A stretch of DNA of 64,000 bases from Cladocopium goreaui (taxonomy: Eukaryota; Sar; Dinophyceae; Suessiales; Symbiodiniaceae): assembly GCA_947184155.2 (NCBI GenBank), contig CAMXCT020002713.1, positions 1 through 64,000 on the forward strand, written 5' to 3'. Under the pieces are notes generated by a model, which saw only the letters and a list, made by a program, of their open reading frames with translations, was not told the DNA's origin and did no database searches. Both the position numbers and the translations under genes were made by a program. Numbering within the stretch: the first letter of the stretch is position 1; each line of letters begins with the position of its first letter. Of the stretch, positions 9,192 to 18,448 are shown in pieces.

Positions 9192-11255
9192 TCATGACTG
9201 ATTATCTGAAGCCTTGTAAGCATGAGAACAGTTGGCACAGATCACTGCTTCCGTTGCATTGAGGTCATCCATGGTTGCATTCCTGAACGAAGTCGTGGGA
9301 TGCCTTCCACACCAAAACTTTCCGTCTTCGCAAACCAGCATATGGATTACCCTTGAATTGCTGTTGATAAGGCACAAACTCAGCTCCACTTCGTCAGTCT
9401 CCAGTCGTTGGTACGCTGGTCTCTGCGCCACAACGTTGTGCCCACCCTCTGAGGAAGCCACCGATGAAGCATCAGACGTAGAGCTCGAATCGCTGGAGCT
9501 CTCATCACCATTGCTTTCCAACATTGTCGCATATGCCAGCTGAAACAAGCGACTGACTCGAGTTGCATCAGGGTCAAAAGTGCCATCTCTGATCTTGGTG
9601 AACATGTCATGCAACTTTTTACAAAGGCTGATCTGGTTGTCCCTCGAGTAGATCATGGCCGAACGATACTGTGCACTTACATGGTGTCCCAAAGCCAGTT
9701 GTTCGTCTGCTGAAAACAATGTGCTCTTGGCTGCCCAGCTGAGAATTGTGGCCTTGAGGCCGTGAACTGTAAGCAGCCTAGCCCGCGTAGAACCTGTAAG
9801 AGGCTCCAAAAGTTCTCTCAACCAACCTGTAGCTTCAGCAGTCGACATCCTAGAATCAACCCAGCAATGAGCACTTTCTGACCATGAGTTCAAGAAATTG
9901 CTCCAGCCACTTGCATCGCATCGCTGTCGTGCATCCATCCAGCTTTGTCCCCAGTTGCCTTCATCAGTCACTTTTCCCAGGGCAGTGAAAGGCAGTAATT
10001 CCATCTGCTGTTCTTTGCCTCGAGACGATTTATGTTTCGATGTCAGGGCCTCCAGGAGGACTATGCTGCCAGCAGTCGACAAGTCCAGTGACACCACAAA
10101 CATTGAATCATGCCATCGTGCTGCAGCAGTAAAACTGAAAAGTAAGTGCCCAGCGATTACCCTTCGATGAAGCTCTGCGTCATTCAAACAAATGTCTTCC
10201 AAGGCTGAAACTTCGGCAACAGTCAAAACTTCGGCAGGTCTCCTCACTCTCTTAGTCATGTATGTGGCATGAGCAGCTCCGACAACTCGAGCACTCAGCA
10301 TGTCTGACAAACGCACCTGTGTGAAGCCCAGCAAAGCGTCAGAAAACCTCATAGCCTCCAGGAATTGAGAGGGTGTTGTTGGACCTGCTTGAGACTGCCG
10401 CAAATGACAAACGTATTGATACAGCATCTTCTCTTCTTGGCAAAATGGTGATCCAAGGCCCTGCGTTTGCAGCCAACCAGAAAATCTCCAAAGTGCGTTG
10501 CATCTCTTAAGAATGGTTCCAGTTGCTTTTGGTGCAAAAACATCCATGAAAATCTGTGACAACTCATCATCAGGACATAATGTACCAGCAAAACTGCGCA
10601 GTGATTGCCCAAGCCTTGTGCTATCTAGGTTCAACAAAACCATAGTCTTAAACCTTGACAAAGCCAGGTGGCGGTAATCGTCCTGCGAAGAGACAAGTCT
10701 TGAAGCCCTGATGCGTTGCACTGTCAACTCAGTCTGCCGTATAGGTTTTGGCATGGCACTATCTTCCGACAACGATGCAATGTGGTCTGAGAGTCCAACC
10801 AACGGCATCTTGTTCTGTCGCTGCAAGCGTTCCCAAAAAGGTTTCTGTTTTGAAAATAAGGTCGACAAAGGTCCCGTCTGCCATGGTTGCTTGACATCTG
10901 CAATAAGCCTATGGATCTGAGTCGAAGCCATTTCATCTGCAGTGCGTTTCACAGCAATGCCAACTGAGGTCGAGACAGGAGGCTTTTCTGCCGCCATCTT
11001 TGGTTTGGGTTGCATGAGAAGTTGTCCAGTTCTAACAGGTTCTACTGGCTGATCATCCATAGCTGTTGCAATGTCATCAAAATCATCGTCATGAGGCAAA
11101 CTAAATATATCACTTGCAGCTGACTGTTCGACATGTTCCCAGTCCACACCAGGATCTGAAAAAGAAGGATCAACATCGTTTGAGTCTGTGTTGGTGACGT
11201 TTGCAGATTCAAAGGGTTGCCAACGTCCTCTAAAACCTCTGTGTTCAACAACCAT
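9192..11255 (-). CDS. Element B tyrosine recombinase
   Basis: 687 codons, intact. The N-terminal 200 residues are acidic and low complexity. A SAM-like core-binding region (PKATGTILKRCNALWRFSGWL) precedes the catalytic part. Catalytic positions: Arg in AAARWHDSM, HxxK in VHGLKATILSW, GHH in LALGHHVSAQY, and the nucleophile in MIYSRDN. A Ser/Glu/Asp-rich linker (ESNGDESSSDSSSTSDAS) leads to a C-terminal module with CEDGKFWC and CANC pairs. It is the first major gene of the element. Expected to resolve cDNA circles and integrate them without target duplication. HxxK instead of HxxR is unusual. TTTTCAG lies about 20 bp upstream of the start. Confidence 0.85.
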   Translation of the reverse strand: MVVEHRGFRGRWQPFESANVTNTDSNDVDPSFSDPGVDWEHVEQSAASDIFSLPHDDDFDDIATAMDDQPVEPVRTGQLLMQPKPKMAAEKPPVSTSVGIAVKRTADEMASTQIHRLIADVKQPWQTGPLSTLFSKQKPFWERLQRQNKMPLVGLSDHIASLSEDSAMPKPIRQTELTVQRIRASRLVSSQDDYRHLALSRFKTMVLLNLDSTRLGQSLRSFAGTLCPDDELSQIFMDVFAPKATGTILKRCNALWRFSGWLQTQGLGSPFCQEEKMLYQYVCHLRQSQAGPTTPSQFLEAMRFSDALLGFTQVRLSDMLSARVVGAAHATYMTKRVRRPAEVLTVAEVSALEDICLNDAELHRRVIAGHLLFSFTAAARWHDSMFVVSLDLSTAGSIVLLEALTSKHKSSRGKEQQMELLPFTALGKVTDEGNWGQSWMDARQRCDASGWSNFLNSWSESAHCWVDSRMSTAEATGWLRELLEPLTGSTRARLLTVHGLKATILSWAAKSTLFSADEQLALGHHVSAQYRSAMIYSRDNQISLCKKLHDMFTKIRDGTFDPDATRVSRLFQLAYATMLESNGDESSSDSSSTSDASSVASSEGGHNVVAQRPAYQRLETDEVELSLCLINSNSRVIHMLVCEDGKFWCGRHPTTSFRNATMDDLNATEAVICANCSHAYKASDNQS

Positions 11256-11264
11256 TACTTAATC

Positions 11265-11537
11265 CTAACTGTGCTGAAAACAACGGTGGGCAGTGTGGTC
11301 ACCTTCCAGCTCACACCACTTGTGGCAACCCGCACTTCCACAGCCGTTCCAGCAAGGGTTTGGCGTTTGACTTTCACCACGATGCAAGCCAACCTCTGTG
11401 TCCTGAGATCCCTGCGCTGTGCTGTTGGGCGATAGGACCAAGGGCACTTCAAGGCGTTTGGCAAGTTCTCTGAAAATCAACAGGAGCAATGAAATGATGC
11501 TGTAGTTAGACAGTTCCGAAATCTGCTTTGCATCCAT
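11265..11537 (-). CDS. Small Cys/His-rich ORF at the 5' end of element B
   Basis: 90 codons between repeat A1 and the YR gene, in the same frame as YR but separated by UAG and UAA. The C-terminal third reads CWNGCGSAGCHKWCELEG followed by DHTAHRC, spaced like a zinc-binding module. I do not recognise a named family. It may be a separate small protein, or an upstream exon if the TTTTCAG/CACAG region before YR is a splice acceptor. Elements C and D have no counterpart that I can see. Confidence 0.4.
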   Translation of the reverse strand: MDAKQISELSNYSIISLLLLIFRELAKRLEVPLVLSPNSTAQGSQDTEVGLHRGESQTPNPCWNGCGSAGCHKWCELEGDHTAHRCFQHS

Positions 11538-11550
11538 TAGCCCCCGTACG

Positions 11551-11839
11551 CCGAAAAGAAATGGTTGGTTGAAGAAAGGTTTTTTAAACCCTTCCCTACC
11601 TCACCCTTGATATGAAAAATGCCACACGAATAAAAATTCAGATGTGAAACCAAGGGAGAAAGATGTTTAAGGTTTGGTTTGTTTGTTTGAAGTTGAGGGA
11701 AATCTTCAGAAAACAAATCAAACATCAGAGACCCCAAACATAACAGATAACGTTTTGACCTGAGTTGCAAAAATTGTGTTGATGCATTTTTGCAATGTTC
11801 TTTTAAAGATTGCGCTCTCACTTCGTGACAGCACTCATC
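11551..11839 (-). repeat. Element B terminal repeat A1
   Basis: Outer 5' repeat of B. Its outer end GATGAGTGCTGTCACGAAG (minus strand) meets the interrupted A pol frame at the Trp-Ile codons. Confidence 0.9.
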
Positions 11840-12642
11840 CACCTGTCACTGGGGTGCCGCGACACAAACTGCTCCACATCAAACAAACTTGGGAGCTCAA
11901 TCTTCTCCCGGATGCGAGATAGCTGATTGGCGCAACTGATGCTGCTGTCACCCACTAACCTTGGCTCCGAGCCAGCTTTCTTGACTAAGCCCAACTTGCC
12001 GGCCGCACAATTGGCCCCAAAGAGGCGCCGGGCCTCCTCCACACCGCCAGGAATCCAGTCAGCAAACCCGGCTTCCACATCTGCTTGCACTAGTCGCATT
12101 ACGCAGTCTGGATCTTCCAACGCTGAGCCCCAGGGCTCATCTAAGATCTCCAGTTCCACGCCTTCAGGGCGCACAGGTTTGTCTACTGCACGCCACACCC
12201 CTGAAGGTAAAACATCTTCCAAAATGCCTGTGGGCACGCCCTCACGTAAAATGCCAGGCAATTTCACATCGATGTCGTCGCAGAACAGCAAAAGCGCACG
12301 CCACAGGTCCAAAGTTAGTGGCTGACCCGGCGGCACCTCTACCTTGCAAGGGAATTCGAAGCCTTTGCTCATCAGAAAGTCCGCTAAGCGTTGCCCCACA
12401 CACTGAACTTCATCTTCATACAGCAAAGGCTCCCGGCTAGCCTGCGCTACATGGGAGCGCAGGCGTGGTAGTAGCTGCCACTCACACACCAACTCCAAAA
12501 ATTGGCTCCGCAGTTCCGCAAGCAAATCTCCACCCTTGGGAAGATACCAGTCAGCAGTTGAATCTATACCACCACCATCTTTCAGCCGCAACAATCCGCA
12601 AGCATCCAGGCTATGTGGCAAACCGCTTGGTACTTGGACCAT
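11839..12642 (-). CDS. Element A pol, 5' part: RT N-terminal region
   Basis: Open from the UGA at 12691 through the first AUG (12642) to the B insertion. It carries the family's leader KDGGGIDSTADWYLPKGGD and the pre-palm region with CAAGKLGLVKKAGSEPRLVGD, then SRIREKIELPSL. This whole block recurs in F, G and J. It stops artificially 8 codons into B's repeat (11818). Joined across B it runs in frame into the RT palm at 3384. No methyltransferase domain is present. Confidence 0.8.
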
Positions 12643-12671
12643 TTGCGCCGGCGCATCCTGCTCAGAAGAAT

Positions 12672-13622
12672 TTACTGGCGAGATAGATAGTCACTCAAAT
12701 TTGCCGCCCCGCGGCTTGGTCTTTGGAATCTTCCGATGATCTGCGCTTGCTTCTTGCAAATTTCAGCATGGTGATCTGTGGCTCCGCACGCTGCACAAGC
12801 ATGCGCGAACCGGCAGTTCTTCAGCTTGCACTCACCAAGGCGCCACTTGAAACACTCTCCATTGCGTAAGCGTTTTGATGGACCTGTGGCCGGTGCTGTT
12901 GGGCGCTTCCGCGCCAATGGCTCTCTGCTGAACAACTTTTCCAACTTTGGACGAGGCATCAAGAGAGACCTGAGCATATCCCTGTCAACAGCAATTGAAT
13001 GTAAAGCATCATCAATGCTCGAACCTGCATAGCACAAGTTGAAGACTTCTCTCATTGCAGCTTGGTCTGCCTCTTCGGCTTCTTGGGCCGAGCAGAAACG
13101 CAAGTGGGGTCCTGGCACCTGAGTATAGAATTTCATGAACCTGTTGTTGTAAAGCGTCCAGCTACCTAAGTGCCCGCTCCCAACCATGGCATACGCATGC
13201 CCACGCACTGTCAGCAACTGCAAAATAGGAAAAGGCTGATTGGACAACTCACGGTCCAACTGCTCCTCCACATTCGCCCCGCATAAAACTTCTAGGGGCC
13301 CGAGAGCAGGCTTCTTATCTTTAAGCGCAGAAGCCACCTTTTCGCTCAACACCTTCTTCCATGGCAACCAATCCCAAGCCTTGTTGTCATGCTGCGTCTT
13401 CACAATGTTAAGAAAAGGCATGGAAGGAAGTGATTCCAAGTCCACCACACAACCTGTATACTTTGCCTCCAGGGCGCAACATCGAACACAACCGGCCGCA
13501 ACAGCAAACAAGAAAGAAAACAACACAAAATGCAATACAACTTTCACAAACTGGGCCCTTGCCCTGTATGCTGCAGCTGCACTTAGCATACCAAAGCTAC
13601 AAATCGCTGACAAAGCATTCAC
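12672..13622 (-). CDS. Element A gag-like protein with CCCH finger
   Basis: 316 codons as opened in repeat A1; an upstream hydrophobic stretch is translation of a T-rich tract, so the true start may lie nearer 13480. The core resembles F, G and J gag (YAMVGSGHLGSWTLYNNRFMKF; IDDALHSIAVDRDMLR). The finger CFKWRLGECKLKNCRFAH is followed by a Cys knuckle (CAACGATDHHAEIC). It ends in a different frame from pol: slippery-looking A-AAT-TTG at the end precedes the UGA-CUA of the pol frame. Either a small indel or a frameshift separates it from pol. Role: RNA binding/packaging (inference). Confidence 0.65.
   Translation of the reverse strand: MNALSAICSFGMLSAAAAYRARAQFVKVVLHFVLFSFLFAVAAGCVRCCALEAKYTGCVVDLESLPSMPFLNIVKTQHDNKAWDWLPWKKVLSEKVASALKDKKPALGPLEVLCGANVEEQLDRELSNQPFPILQLLTVRGHAYAMVGSGHLGSWTLYNNRFMKFYTQVPGPHLRFCSAQEAEEADQAAMREVFNLCYAGSSIDDALHSIAVDRDMLRSLLMPRPKLEKLFSREPLARKRPTAPATGPSKRLRNGECFKWRLGECKLKNCRFAHACAACGATDHHAEICKKQAQIIGRFQRPSRGAANLSDYLSRQ
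12691..12693 (-). other. UGA-CUA at the head of element A pol
   Basis: In the pol frame the sequence GAG UGA CUA UCU sits 49 bases upstream of the pol AUG. UGA-CUA is also the junction in F and G. In A the gag frame arrives out of phase. Confidence 0.5.
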
Positions 13623-13692
13623 AAAGCCAAGGCACCTTTAACCTTCCACAGCAAGGGATTGACCTTCCCAATCCTACGGTTGGGGGGTTACC
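13541..13692 (-). repeat. Element A terminal repeat A1
   Basis: Outer 5' repeat, copy of 1514-1676. The gag reading frame opens inside it. Just inside the element it is followed on the minus strand by a T-rich tract ending near TGTTTGCTG. Confidence 0.85.
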
Positions 13693-14425
13693 GGTGCTCG
13701 ACCATTGCAACACTAAGGGGATCTTTTTGCAGGGTTCGTCTCTTCTTCAAATAAGCTTCACGGGCACACCCTTCTACCCTCTTGCTTACAAGGACTGTGT
13801 CACCACCAGCAACCCCAAGGACATGGAGAGAAAACCTGATTGCAACTAAATAGGACCGCAAAAATGTTGGCGCAGAGGTGTCAGCGTGTTCACACATAAA
13901 ATTGTAAACCGTAGCCTCATTCAAAGGAAAAGCAGGAATGCCCTTTTTGTCACTCCACATGACATACCGCAGAACTGGACTGGCACGTGCATGAAGTGTG
14001 CCCGTGGCTTTACCTGCAAAAATGTGCTTCAGACCATCACCCAAAGCCTGTCCCATCGGTGACAAGCGGTCCCATTGTCTGCCAATTTCAAATGAGTTCA
14101 AATACATCATGATGATTCCAGCCCACTTCCGAATTGCTGCAACTCGCTGTGAATTCAGCATGGCCTCCCAAGAATGTCCTGTCACAGTTCGCTTTGCCCT
14201 GAAAATCCTTAGAGCCTCAGGTTTGTCAGAGGTGTCTTCTTCACCTTCATGCTCGGGGGAGACCACTGCAATCACGCCACAAGGTCTTGGAACCAAAGGT
14301 ATACTGCTGCCAGGAATTGAAATTGGAGGGCGCACAACATAAATTGGATTGAAAATTGACCCCCACACCGCACGTCTCGAAAAAGCCAAATGTGACTCAA
14401 AAGCATCCATATCATTACAGCTCAT
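13693..14425 (-). pseudogene. Gene I: truncated YR-element recombinase (N-terminal part)
   Basis: Starts MSCNDMDAFESHLAF and holds the N-terminal and core-binding regions (FAGKATGTLHARASPVLRYV; KKRRTLQKDPLSVAMVEH) that match element B recombinase closely in layout. It stops where element A begins, before any catalytic residue. The missing catalytic part does not resume on the far side of A, which is microsatellite. A further YR retroelement must once have been here. A T-rich tract (GATTTTTCGCAGC...) lies upstream of the start. Confidence 0.65.
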
Positions 14426-14782
14426 CCCCACTTTCAAACCACAGTAAATAGGCAATTGCTGCGAAAAATCCAACAATGAATGACAACATGCCACAACAGC
14501 ACAAAGTTGGAATGAAAATAAATGACACATGTACTGATGAAGTTGGAAATGCAGCGTGGCCCTTCTGGATAGCTGATGCAGTGCGAAAGGTCGCAGGCAT
14601 GAGCGAGAAGACACAAAAACGTTTGGCCAAATGCCAGCGAGATCACTTGAGGGGAAACTTGAGCCACAATGGTTTCCTTTTTTTTTGGTTGAGGTGGCAC
14701 ATGCCACACCTGCGAGTTGATAAGGTAACAAGGCTGAAGCCTAGTGAAACTTTTGTCCAAGGCCTGGCAACCACTCAATGTT
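14426..14782. other. Spacer between gene H and gene I
   Basis: About 350 bp without a convincing gene; the open frames here are Cys/Phe/Leu-rich readings of T-rich DNA. It may hold the 5' leader of the element that gene I came from. Confidence 0.5.
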
Positions 14783-16264
14783 CTAGGGGTCTTGATGTTC
14801 TTCTTCGTCAAACTTTCCTGCATCCGTTGAAGATGAATCAGCATCTGACTCACTGTCCTCGTCGAGGTCCTCCTGGCCCTCGCTCTGCTGTATGCGACGT
14901 TTGCAATGGAAGCAAACTGCGTCGAAAGCCCCCAGCGCCACGTCCGTCACGGGTTCCATCTCTTGACACCTCCATGATTGCACCGGGCAGGCTCCTGCCA
15001 AATGCAAGCGCCTGAATCCGTTTCGCCTGGAGATCGTCACAAAGTATGTGGGGCCTTCCTTTGAATCAGGATGGGCTGCTCCAGACATCGTCCCGGATTC
15101 AGCTTCCAAATTCCGTTGGTGGCGATCCTCATTCTCAACTTCCGCATCAGTGTCTTCCACAATGGTGAAGCGAGGGTCCAACCTGTCAATGGGCAAGACG
15201 CGATGTCGCCTGACCAACCGGTATCCGACCAAACCCTGTCGGTCAGCGAAGTCCTTGATGTCTTCAAGGAGCTCTTGTTCATCATATCCACCAGCACCCA
15301 CCTGTTTGTAGAGTGCTTCCAAGATCTCTCTCTGAATTGCCTCCACTACCTGTCTAGAAGTGTGGAGATATGCATTGCTCCCTACTCGTCCAATTGCCCA
15401 GCGACCCAAATAGTCACGCCTCTCTTTCTCAACACCAATCGCAGCTGCAGCTTGCGTGGCAAAATGCCTCGCACTGTGTCCCGTCCAGAAAAGGTTCAAT
15501 GTCTAGGGCACCAAAAGCAGCTGTTCACTGAGCGTCCATCGTCCCTCCGCAAAACGTGGGGTGCAGAGGCGCGACAAGACCATCCTGAAATAGTTCGCCA
15601 ACTCTGGAGGTTCCACAATCTTGGGTATGAAGCCTGAAAAATCTTTGGACGGTCCCGGAGTCAAATAATCTCGGGGATACTTCATGTCATCCCGCTGCAT
15701 CGACAGCATGCCAACCACCATCCAGTCCTCTCCGGTAATGGAGACCTCTCTGCAAACAAAACCATGCACAGCACCATGAATTCTTCCTGGTCCAGTGGTT
15801 TTCGTTCTCGCCAACTTGAAGCTCAGTCCTCTGTTGCTCAAACGCAAGGGCTCCGGCTGAATGCTTTGTATGTCATCAACACGCAGTGAAGTCCAACTAG
15901 CCAGGAACATGAGCCACCCCACAAACCTAAAGTAATAGTCGGTCTCTTCATTGACAACCAAGAGCTCCAGTGATGTCATGATGGCCACGGTGTATGGCCT
16001 TGCAGGTCCCCTCTCCTTTCCGCTTCCACTCAAAGCCACCTTCCAGCTTTTCAAGTGTTCCTGCAAGAAGGGATCTCCTGCAATGCGCCTGGAGTCCGGC
16101 ACTTTCCCAACCTGCTCCAACAAGGACAAAGCAGCCAGGAGCTCGTTGGGGTAGCTCACAGGACACCCATAGTCAATCAACTCTTCTATGAAGTTCACCA
16201 CTTGCGTAGCGTCTTTTGGCCACACAACCCCATATGTTGCATTAAGCCAGGAGCGAAACTTGTT
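14783..16264 (-). pseudogene. Gene H, 3' part: tyrosine recombinase with canonical HxxR
   Basis: Continues 23250-23823 across element G. Catalytic features: SLRVDDIQSI (first Arg), KLARTKTTGPG (Lys hairpin), TGHSARHFATQAAAAIG (HxxR), YLGRW in place of GHH, and SNAYLHTSRQVV for the nucleophile. The C-terminus has a zinc-ribbon-like pair (CFHC) and an acidic Ser-rich tail. A single in-frame UAG at 15503-15505 divides it into 15503-16225 and 14783-15499. This recombinase differs from the HxxK recombinases of the elements and has no gag or pol next to it. It resembles a family I recall as abundant in dinoflagellate genomes, perhaps Crypton-like. Confidence 0.7.
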
Positions 16265-16408
16265 CCTCTACAAAATTTACTTGCTAGATAAAACCTAAGT
16301 AACCACCCGCAGGCACTCTGGCCAAGCACTCACTTTTCAATGCGCAGATGAATCCAGGTGGGACCACTGCTGGGTGGCAGCCCAGCAGCAGCCCCACCTC
16401 ACCAGCCC
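16265..16408 (-). repeat. Element G terminal repeat B2
   Basis: 144 bp, two or so substitutions from 16867-17010. Starts CCTCTACAAA like element F. Contains an imperfect hairpin at 16357-16398. Confidence 0.9.
16357..16398. other. Hairpin in element G terminal repeat
   Basis: GGTGGG and CTGCTGGG arms pair with CCCACC and CCCAGCAG arms, with three internal mismatches and a TGGCAG loop. Duplicated at 16959-17000. Confidence 0.55.
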
Positions 16409-16600
16409 TCTTGGGCTATGAGCACATGGGCTCAAGCAGGCAAACCATGAATTTTCTCAATTCTTCTATAATTCATGCAGATCTCTGCCATCATACCTGG
16501 ATCGAGAGTTTCCTGACACTGGGGCAACACGTGCCTGTCAAAAAACCAGCTAGTAGAAGCTGAAACCAAATCCAAATTTCTTTGGCGGTGGGTGGGGGGG

Positions 16601-16868
16601 AAAAGAAATCTAACCACCAGGCAAGGGCTAGCCAATCCACAAGATAACACTATCCAAGTGCACCATACACAGGGGAACTACTTCACAGCTCACACTGTCA
16701 GGAAACTTAACAAATCAACAATGTGCAATTTCACACAAGGGGCCCACACGCTCACAGTTAAGCTCCACAATCTGCCTACATGAACTAGCCATGCATCAAC
16801 ACCTACAAGGCAAGGTAAATTTAGAGAGGGATCGATTCTTTAGTGCAAGCTCTCAAGAATGCAGTACC
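16601..16868 (-). repeat. Element G internal repeat A2
   Basis: Copy of 22978-23249, lacking 4 bp in a CCAA motif. Abuts B1 at the CC crossover. Confidence 0.9.
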
Positions 16869-17010
16869 TCTACAAAATTTACTTGCTAGATAAAACCCAA
16901 GTAACCACCCACAGGCACTCTGGCCAAGCACTCACTTTTCAATGCGCAGATGAATCCAGGTGGGACCACTGCTGGGTGGCAGCCCAGCAGCAGCCCCACC
17001 TCACCAGCCC
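16867..17010 (-). repeat. Element G internal repeat B1
   Basis: Copy of 16265-16408, immediately downstream of the pol stop; hairpin at 16959-17000. Confidence 0.9.
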
Positions 17011-17061
17011 CTTCGCCAGAATTCATCAAGCACCCCTACTGATAAGGTGGTTACCACTCCG

Positions 17062-18447
17062 TCAAGAAAAGCCACACCAAGGCTCCTCCAACAACTCTCG
17101 AACATTCAGTCGAACGCGTCGACCCGGATCAAAGCCTTCTAGGCAATTCCGGCTGAGGTTGTCGGCCCATTGATTTCGAACACCAGCCACATGCTGGGGG
17201 TCTAAACAAATGCCTAATCTGCAGCAATCAAAGCCCACGGCCTCCAAAACATAACACAACGGCACTTGCATAGACAATTTCTTCCGCAAGCTGGCGGCAG
17301 TGCCCATGTTGTCGCAAAGCTGGTGGAAACGCAGCGTCACACCAGGTGGTGGAACCTGACCTGCTGTCCGTCCAACAAGCAAACATAGCTGCGCAACGCC
17401 TTCAAAGGAAGCAATATCCTGCTGCAAAGTCTCTTTCGCACACAACCAGGAAGGCAAAGACGTCGAGTCCAGCATCTCACTAAACCAAAACACCTTCGAC
17501 TGTTGCAGCGCATCTTCGGAGACAGCCCACCAACCTCCTACACCTGCACGCTGTCCTGTTGCAAATGCGTCAGCTGCACTCCGCACACGCCCGGGCTCCA
17601 AAACGCGCAAAGGAATGCGAACTTGGTTTTCCACTGCCCTCAAGAAAAGCTGGGCAGCCCATGCTGCGGCTCGGTTACATTGAATAGTGGGGCTTGAATA
17701 GTTGTAAAAAACACAGCTGATCATTCCCTGACGAATACGGGGAGTTCGCAACGGCTCACTGTCAAGTGAATCAACTGGGCAGTTCCAAACAGAATGAAGT
17801 TTCCAACCATGCAGAATATCGCAATCCATCAAATCTCGAGAAACAACAAGTTTGTTCGTAAGGGCCCCAAGAAGAGCACCAAACTGCCCACTAGACACAG
17901 AGCGAAATACGCATGCAGGTTTCAACAATAAATGATATATACTCTGCAGCCATGGTTTCAACCAGTAGGCCCCACCACAGAACCACACCAACATGCCTAT
18001 GCAGCGCTCCACAGTCTTGCGGGGTACCTTGCGACCGGGTGTTGTCAGTTCCGTGAGCAATCCTAACAAGGTTTGTCGCTTGTTGTCTGGTAGTTCCGCA
18101 AAGCCACGATCCCAATGAAAAGACCAACCAATCCACGACTGTAGACCTCCCATACGCACCTTCTCCCACGACAGCGGAACTCCTAGAGCAGCGAGAAACA
18201 AGAGCAGAGTTGCTGACAAGATTGGGCAGACTCTATGTGGGAAAAGGGCCAAACCGTCATCGACGTAGATGAATAGACCATGTTGGACCCAAAGAAAGCG
18301 ATGACAATGACGGACCAAGAATGCACCCACTCTTGAAAACCAATAGGCCGCCCAACGACATCCAAAATAGCAAGACCTGTAGACGAACCAACGACCTTGG
18401 ACAACGAAGCAGGAAAGGCCCTGTTCAGCAGGAGACACATTGACCAA
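17062..18447 (-). CDS. Element G pol, 3' part: RT palm and RNase H
   Basis: 461 codons. Begins in RT motif A context (HKLVNVSPAEQGL), with YRSCYFGCRWAAYWFSR, the catalytic FIYVDDGLALF, and WIGWSFHWD. RNase H: AADAFATGQRAGVGGWW, QLCDNMGTAA and HVAGVRNQWADNLSR. The frame is intact to the stop at 17062, which directly precedes repeat B1. It is separated from the 5' part by a frameshift near 18450 (two bases short of the family sequence between RG and HK). Probable role: element reverse transcription. Confidence 0.85.
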   Translation of the reverse strand: MVNVSPAEQGLSCFVVQGRWFVYRSCYFGCRWAAYWFSRVGAFLVRHCHRFLWVQHGLFIYVDDGLALFPHRVCPILSATLLLFLAALGVPLSWEKVRMGGLQSWIGWSFHWDRGFAELPDNKRQTLLGLLTELTTPGRKVPRKTVERCIGMLVWFCGGAYWLKPWLQSIYHLLLKPACVFRSVSSGQFGALLGALTNKLVVSRDLMDCDILHGWKLHSVWNCPVDSLDSEPLRTPRIRQGMISCVFYNYSSPTIQCNRAAAWAAQLFLRAVENQVRIPLRVLEPGRVRSAADAFATGQRAGVGGWWAVSEDALQQSKVFWFSEMLDSTSLPSWLCAKETLQQDIASFEGVAQLCLLVGRTAGQVPPPGVTLRFHQLCDNMGTAASLRKKLSMQVPLCYVLEAVGFDCCRLGICLDPQHVAGVRNQWADNLSRNCLEGFDPGRRVRLNVRELLEEPWCGFS

Positions 18448-18448
18448 T

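Larger units (their letters stand above)
3383..11839 (-). mobile_element. Element B: complete YR retroelement with MTase-RT, nested in A pol
   Basis: About 8.46 kb. Minus-strand layout: A1 11839-11551, small Cys-rich ORF, YR, gag, MTase-like/RT/RNase H, B1 4376-4036, A2 4038-3749, B2 3723-3383. Both outer ends and the inner B1/A2 junction share ATC on the plus strand (3383-3385, 4036-4038, 11837-11839). Removing the element and one ATC restores an open A pol frame. The A/B repeat copies differ at only about four of 341 positions, so insertion looks recent. Gag has one stop and pol one frameshift, so this copy is probably not autonomous now. Confidence 0.9.
1307..13692 (-). mobile_element. Element A: YR-type retroelement (gag-pol only) with split direct repeats
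   Basis: On the minus strand the order is A1 (13692-13541), gag, pol, B1 (1800-1676), A2 (1676-1514), an 82-bp linker, B2 (1431-1307). The junction B1/A2 at 1676 equals the fusion of the two outer ends with a single shared C. About 3.9 kb remains after removing nested element B. No recombinase gene is present, so mobility would need a YR from a relative (inference). It lies next to a truncated recombinase gene on its 5' side and a CACTA microsatellite on the other. Confidence 0.8.
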
